Below, piece by piece: positions 61,405-64,000 of a stretch of DNA of 64,000 bases. How positions within the stretch are numbered: the first letter of the stretch is position 1; each line of letters opens with the position of its first letter. This stretch comes from Bacteroidales bacterium UBA4360 (GTDB taxonomy: Bacteria > Bacteroidota > Bacteroidia > Bacteroidales > UBA932), in assembly GCA_002393945.1 (NCBI GenBank), contig DGSO01000016.1, positions 391 through 64,390 on the forward strand, written 5' to 3'. Position numbers and translations under genes: made by a program. The notes beneath the pieces were generated by a model that saw only the letters and a program-made list of their open reading frames with translations, was not told the origin of the DNA and made no database searches.

Positions 61405-61508
61405 AATGCAACTGATTGATAATCAGTAGTTATAGCAAAAGGCTTGCCCCGATTTCGCGGCAAGCCTTTTGCGTAACACGTTGTGCTATAGGTTGTTATA
61501 TTTCACGC
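61399..61508. repeat. Nested palindromic element R4 (probable terminator)
   Basis: Outer arms GCGTGAAATGCAAC (61399-61412) and GTTATATTTCACGC (61495-61508) pair with two mismatches. The side hairpin CTGATT...AATCAG lies at 61412-61427. The inner stem CAAAAGGCTTGCC (61436-61448) / GGCAAGCCTTTTG (61459-61471) is perfect. The TGA of the preceding gene (61402-61404) lies inside the left arm. This separates the glycan island from ftsY. Confidence 0.82.
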
Positions 61509-61514
61509 AGGAAG

Positions 61515-61548
61515 TTTTGGAGAATATCCCGCAAAATGATTATCTTTG
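61515..61548 (+). promoter_or_regulatory. ftsY promoter
   Basis: TTTTGG (61515-61520) and TATCTTTG (61541-61548) are 20 nt apart. The -7 box ends 6 nt before the ftsY ATG, so the transcript is probably leaderless or nearly so. ftsY therefore does not depend on the distant rpmB operon. Confidence 0.65.
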
Positions 61549-61554
61549 TACATT

Positions 61555-62475
61555 ATGGGAATTTTTGCAAGCGGAGTGAAGAAGACCAACCTGAACTTCT
61601 TCCAAAAGATAGGCAGGGCCATCAGCGGGAAGTCCCGCGTGGACGACAACGTCCTGGATGCCCTCGAGGAGGCCCTCCTGGCCTCTGACATGGGCGTGGA
61701 CACCACCCTGAGGCTCATCGAGAACATCGAGGACAGGGTGGAAAAAGACAAGTACGTAGACCTTGACGAGCTCACCGCCATCATCCGTGACGAGATTTCC
61801 GATCTCATGGGGGCCGATGAGCCCGTCCAGCCCTTCGACTTCTCCAAGAAGCCCTACGTCATGCTCGTGGTGGGCGTGAACGGGGTGGGGAAGACCACAA
61901 CCATCGGCAAGCTGGCGGCCATGCTCAGAAAGCAGGGAAAGAAGGTGGTGATAGGCGCTGCCGATACCTTCCGTGCCGCCGCGGTAGACCAGCTGGTGGT
62001 CTGGGCCGAAAGGGCCGGCGTGGACATCGTCAAGCAGCCCATGGGCGCAGACCCCGCCGCCGTGGCCTACGACACAGTAAAGTCTGCCGTTGCCCGCGGG
62101 GCCGATGTGGTCCTCATCGACACGGCCGGCCGCCTTCACAACCGTGTGGACCTCATGAACGAGCTCACCAAAATAAGGAACGTCGTGGGCAAGGTCATTC
62201 CCGACGCCCCGCACGACGTCCTTCTGGTGCTGGATTCCACCACCGGCCAGAATGCCTTCCAGCAGGCCAAGGAGTTCACCAGGGCGACCAAGGTGACATC
62301 CCTTGCCGTTACCAAGCTGGACGGCAGCGCCAAGGGCGGCGTAGTCGTGGGCATCGTGGACGGCTTCAAGATTCCCATCAAGTTCCTGGGCATCGGAGAA
62401 GGCGTGGAAGACCTCAAGGTCTTTGACAAAAAGGCATTCGTCGAGGATCTTTTCACTAAGGAAGATATACAGTAA
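61555..62475 (+). CDS. ftsY: Signal recognition particle receptor FtsY
   Basis: This 306-residue GTPase docks SRP-ribosome complexes at the inner membrane. The compact N-domain (about 1-95) lacks the long acidic A-domain of E. coli FtsY, as is usual in Bacteroidota. The G-domain has the P-loop GVNGVGKTT (107-115), DTFRAAAVDQL, DTAGR, TKLDGSAKGG and the closing GEGVEDL. The ATG at 61555 is preferred, since the alternative TTG lies inside the -7 box. In most Bacteroidales it directly follows the rpmG-DUF4295 pair, which is here at 7.7-8.1 kb. Confidence 0.96.
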   Translation: MGIFASGVKKTNLNFFQKIGRAISGKSRVDDNVLDALEEALLASDMGVDTTLRLIENIEDRVEKDKYVDLDELTAIIRDEISDLMGADEPVQPFDFSKKPYVMLVVGVNGVGKTTTIGKLAAMLRKQGKKVVIGAADTFRAAAVDQLVVWAERAGVDIVKQPMGADPAAVAYDTVKSAVARGADVVLIDTAGRLHNRVDLMNELTKIRNVVGKVIPDAPHDVLLVLDSTTGQNAFQQAKEFTRATKVTSLAVTKLDGSAKGGVVVGIVDGFKIPIKFLGIGEGVEDLKVFDKKAFVEDLFTKEDIQ

Positions 62476-62481
62476 CAAAAT

Positions 62482-64000
62482 ATGAAACGATTCATTCTTT
62501 CCCTGGCGCTTGCCGCTGTCTCGATGAGCCTCATGGCAGGGCCTGTCATTACCCGGGAACATAAGGAACGTGCAGCAAAGCTCGTATCCCAAATGACTGT
62601 GGATGAGAAGATAGACCTCATTTCCGGAAAGGTGGACGGTTTCCACACCGCCGGTATTCCGCGCCTTGGAATTCCCGCCATCCGCATGGCCGACGGCCCC
62701 CAGGGCTTGAGGAACGTGGACGGTAAGAACATCAACAGCACTTTCTTCCCCTGCGGAGTTTCAGCTGCCGCCACCTGGAACAGGGAGGTGGTCTATGAGA
62801 TGGGAGCCGGAATAGGCAGCGCCGCCAAGGCCCACGGAGTGCAGATAATGCTGGGCCCCGGCGTGAACATTTACCGCAGCGCCCTCTGCGGCCGCAACTT
62901 CGAATACTACGGGGAAGACCCTTATCTTGCCGGTGAGACTGCCCTTGCCTACATCAACGGAATGCAGGACCAGGGCGTAATGGCAACAATCAAGCACTTT
63001 GCCCTTAACCAGCAGGAGTATGACCGCCACGGCGTAAGTTCCAATGCCGATGAGCGCACCATGAACGAAATCTACTTCCCCACCTTCCGCAAGGCTGTGG
63101 AAAAAGGGCATGTGGGTGCTGTCATGACAAGCTACAATCCAATTAACGGAATGCACGCGGCAGAAAACTCATGGCTGGTGAATGACAACCTAAGGGCATG
63201 GGGCTTTGACGGTCTGGTGATGACAGACTGGACTTCCACCTACAGCCTGGTGGGCTTCATGCAGGGCGGAGTGGACCTGGAAATGCCCCGCGCATACGAC
63301 ACCAAACCGTCCGTGGTGAAAGAACTCCTCGAAAACGGTGTCATTTCCGAGGCGGAACTTGATACCAAGTGCGTACACATTCTCCAGTCTTTCATTGCTT
63401 ACGGCTTCCTTGACAAAAGCATTGAGGCAGAACCTTCTGCCGAGGATGCGGCCGTCTCCCAGAAACGCGCCTACGAGGTCGCCCTGGAAGGCCCGGTGCT
63501 GGTGAAGAATGAAGACAATATCCTGCCCCTGAAAAAGGGCTCGAAAATAGCCCTTATCGGCCCCAATGCAAATATGATTGTGTGCGGCGGCGGCTCAGGC
63601 TGGGTAACCCCTGAAGACGGAAAGGGAGTGACGCCTTATATCGGCCTCAATTCGCTTGGGAAGAAATATCCCGTCACGCTTCTTGGAGAACCTGATGAGG
63701 CAGAGCTCAAAAAGGCCTCCGTGGTTGTTGTGTGCATAGGATTCAACAGGGACACCGAGACAGAGGCAAGTGACCGCAAATACAGCCTTAACTCCTATCA
63801 GAATTCCCTCGTTGAAAGGGTTGCAAAGTACAATGAGAACGTGGTGGTGGTGCTCAATTCCGGCGGCGAAATGGAAATGCCCTGGGCCGACAAGGCCAAA
63901 GCCATCGTCCTTGACTGGTATCCCGGCCAGGAAGGCGGCAATGCCCTCGCAGACATCCTCACCGGCAAGGTCTCTCCTTCCGGAAGGCTGCCATTCACCT
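62482..64000 (+). CDS. GH3 glycoside hydrolase (beta-glucosidase type), 3' end beyond window
   Basis: This gene runs off the right edge after 506 codons. It has a signal peptide (MKRFILSLALAAVSMSLMAG). The GH3 catalytic domain has MADGPQGLR, GRNFEYYGEDPYLAGE, IKHFALNQQE and the nucleophile Asp249 in VMTDW, followed by the second domain (ALIGPNAN...). Such enzymes release terminal beta-linked sugars in the periplasm. It starts 6 nt after ftsY, where other Bacteroidales usually have rimO. Confidence 0.92.
   Translation, partial: MKRFILSLALAAVSMSLMAGPVITREHKERAAKLVSQMTVDEKIDLISGKVDGFHTAGIPRLGIPAIRMADGPQGLRNVDGKNINSTFFPCGVSAAATWNREVVYEMGAGIGSAAKAHGVQIMLGPGVNIYRSALCGRNFEYYGEDPYLAGETALAYINGMQDQGVMATIKHFALNQQEYDRHGVSSNADERTMNEIYFPTFRKAVEKGHVGAVMTSYNPINGMHAAENSWLVNDNLRAWGFDGLVMTDWTSTYSLVGFMQGGVDLEMPRAYDTKPSVVKELLENGVISEAELDTKCVHILQSFIAYGFLDKSIEAEPSAEDAAVSQKRAYEVALEGPVLVKNEDNILPLKKGSKIALIGPNANMIVCGGGSGWVTPEDGKGVTPYIGLNSLGKKYPVTLLGEPDEAELKKASVVVVCIGFNRDTETEASDRKYSLNSYQNSLVERVAKYNENVVVVLNSGGEMEMPWADKAKAIVLDWYPGQEGGNALADILTGKVSPSGRLPFT

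Overview
The window looks like a chromosomal segment of a gut-type Bacteroidales bacterium. It has SusC/SusD pairs, many lipoproteins with a Cys after a short hydrophobic leader, promoters of the TTTG-N19-TAnnTTTG type used by Bacteroidota, and the Bacteroidota arrangements thrS-infC-rpmI-rplT and rpmB-rpmG-DUF4295. Most of the sequence is fairly GC-rich. Two patches (about 28.7-29.8 kb and 47.7-48.3 kb) are more AT-rich and hold a toxin-antitoxin pair and a decayed nuclease gene. No rRNA, tRNA, CRISPR array or phage genes were recognised.

Layout. Positions 1-8.1 kb are housekeeping: a DUF4199 membrane protein with a GT2 glycosyltransferase, a band-7 protein, thrS-infC-rpmI-rplT-lepB, and rpmB-rpmG-DUF4295 ending in a strong terminator. 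Positions 8.2-24.4 kb are one long alginate-utilisation operon: SusC, SusD, two IPT/TIG surface lipoproteins, two PL6 lyases, a PL17 oligoalginate lyase, a KdgF-like cupin, an MFS transporter and a DehR-like reductase. Two fimbrillin-like/beta-helix lipoproteins follow, each preceded by a micropeptide gene (24.4-28.6 kb). After an AT-rich patch with an antitoxin-toxin pair, positions 29.8-32.7 kb carry a secreted esterase and a jelly-roll polysaccharide lyase, divergently transcribed, and a FadR-type GntR regulator. A shared ATTGGTnnACCAAT-like operator lies at the SusC promoter, between the divergent genes and at the regulator's own promoter, so these are probably one regulon.

Positions 32.7-61.4 kb look like a host-glycoprotein (mucin-type) island. 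It has two GH33 sialidases, a nanA-mutarotase-MFS sialate operon on the minus strand, a GH109 alpha-N-acetylgalactosaminidase-type enzyme, a second SusC/SusD pair, an M60-type zinc glycopeptidase, and several lipoproteins with F5/8-type, BACON, Big_2 or fimbrillin-like domains. Together they could capture a sialylated O-glycopeptide, cut it, remove sialate and GalNAc, and import and catabolise sialate. At 61.5 kb housekeeping resumes with ftsY, followed by a GH3 gene that runs off the window. In other Bacteroidales ftsY usually directly follows rpmB-rpmG-DUF4295, so the 53 kb of glycan genes appear to sit inside a normally continuous housekeeping cluster.

The least explained features are: (1) five 40-47 codon micropeptide genes with a common pattern (MK..Y..P..E near the start, a Cys or Leu then Ser in the middle, a Trp at the end), each 3-17 nt upstream of a fimbrillin-like surface lipoprotein; (2) five copies of a roughly 110-bp nested palindromic element sitting on or near stop codons, two of which flank the decayed nuclease gene; (3) a 21-bp tandem repeat inserted in frame in the GT2 gene; and (4) face-to-face overlapping promoters with a single operator between them.
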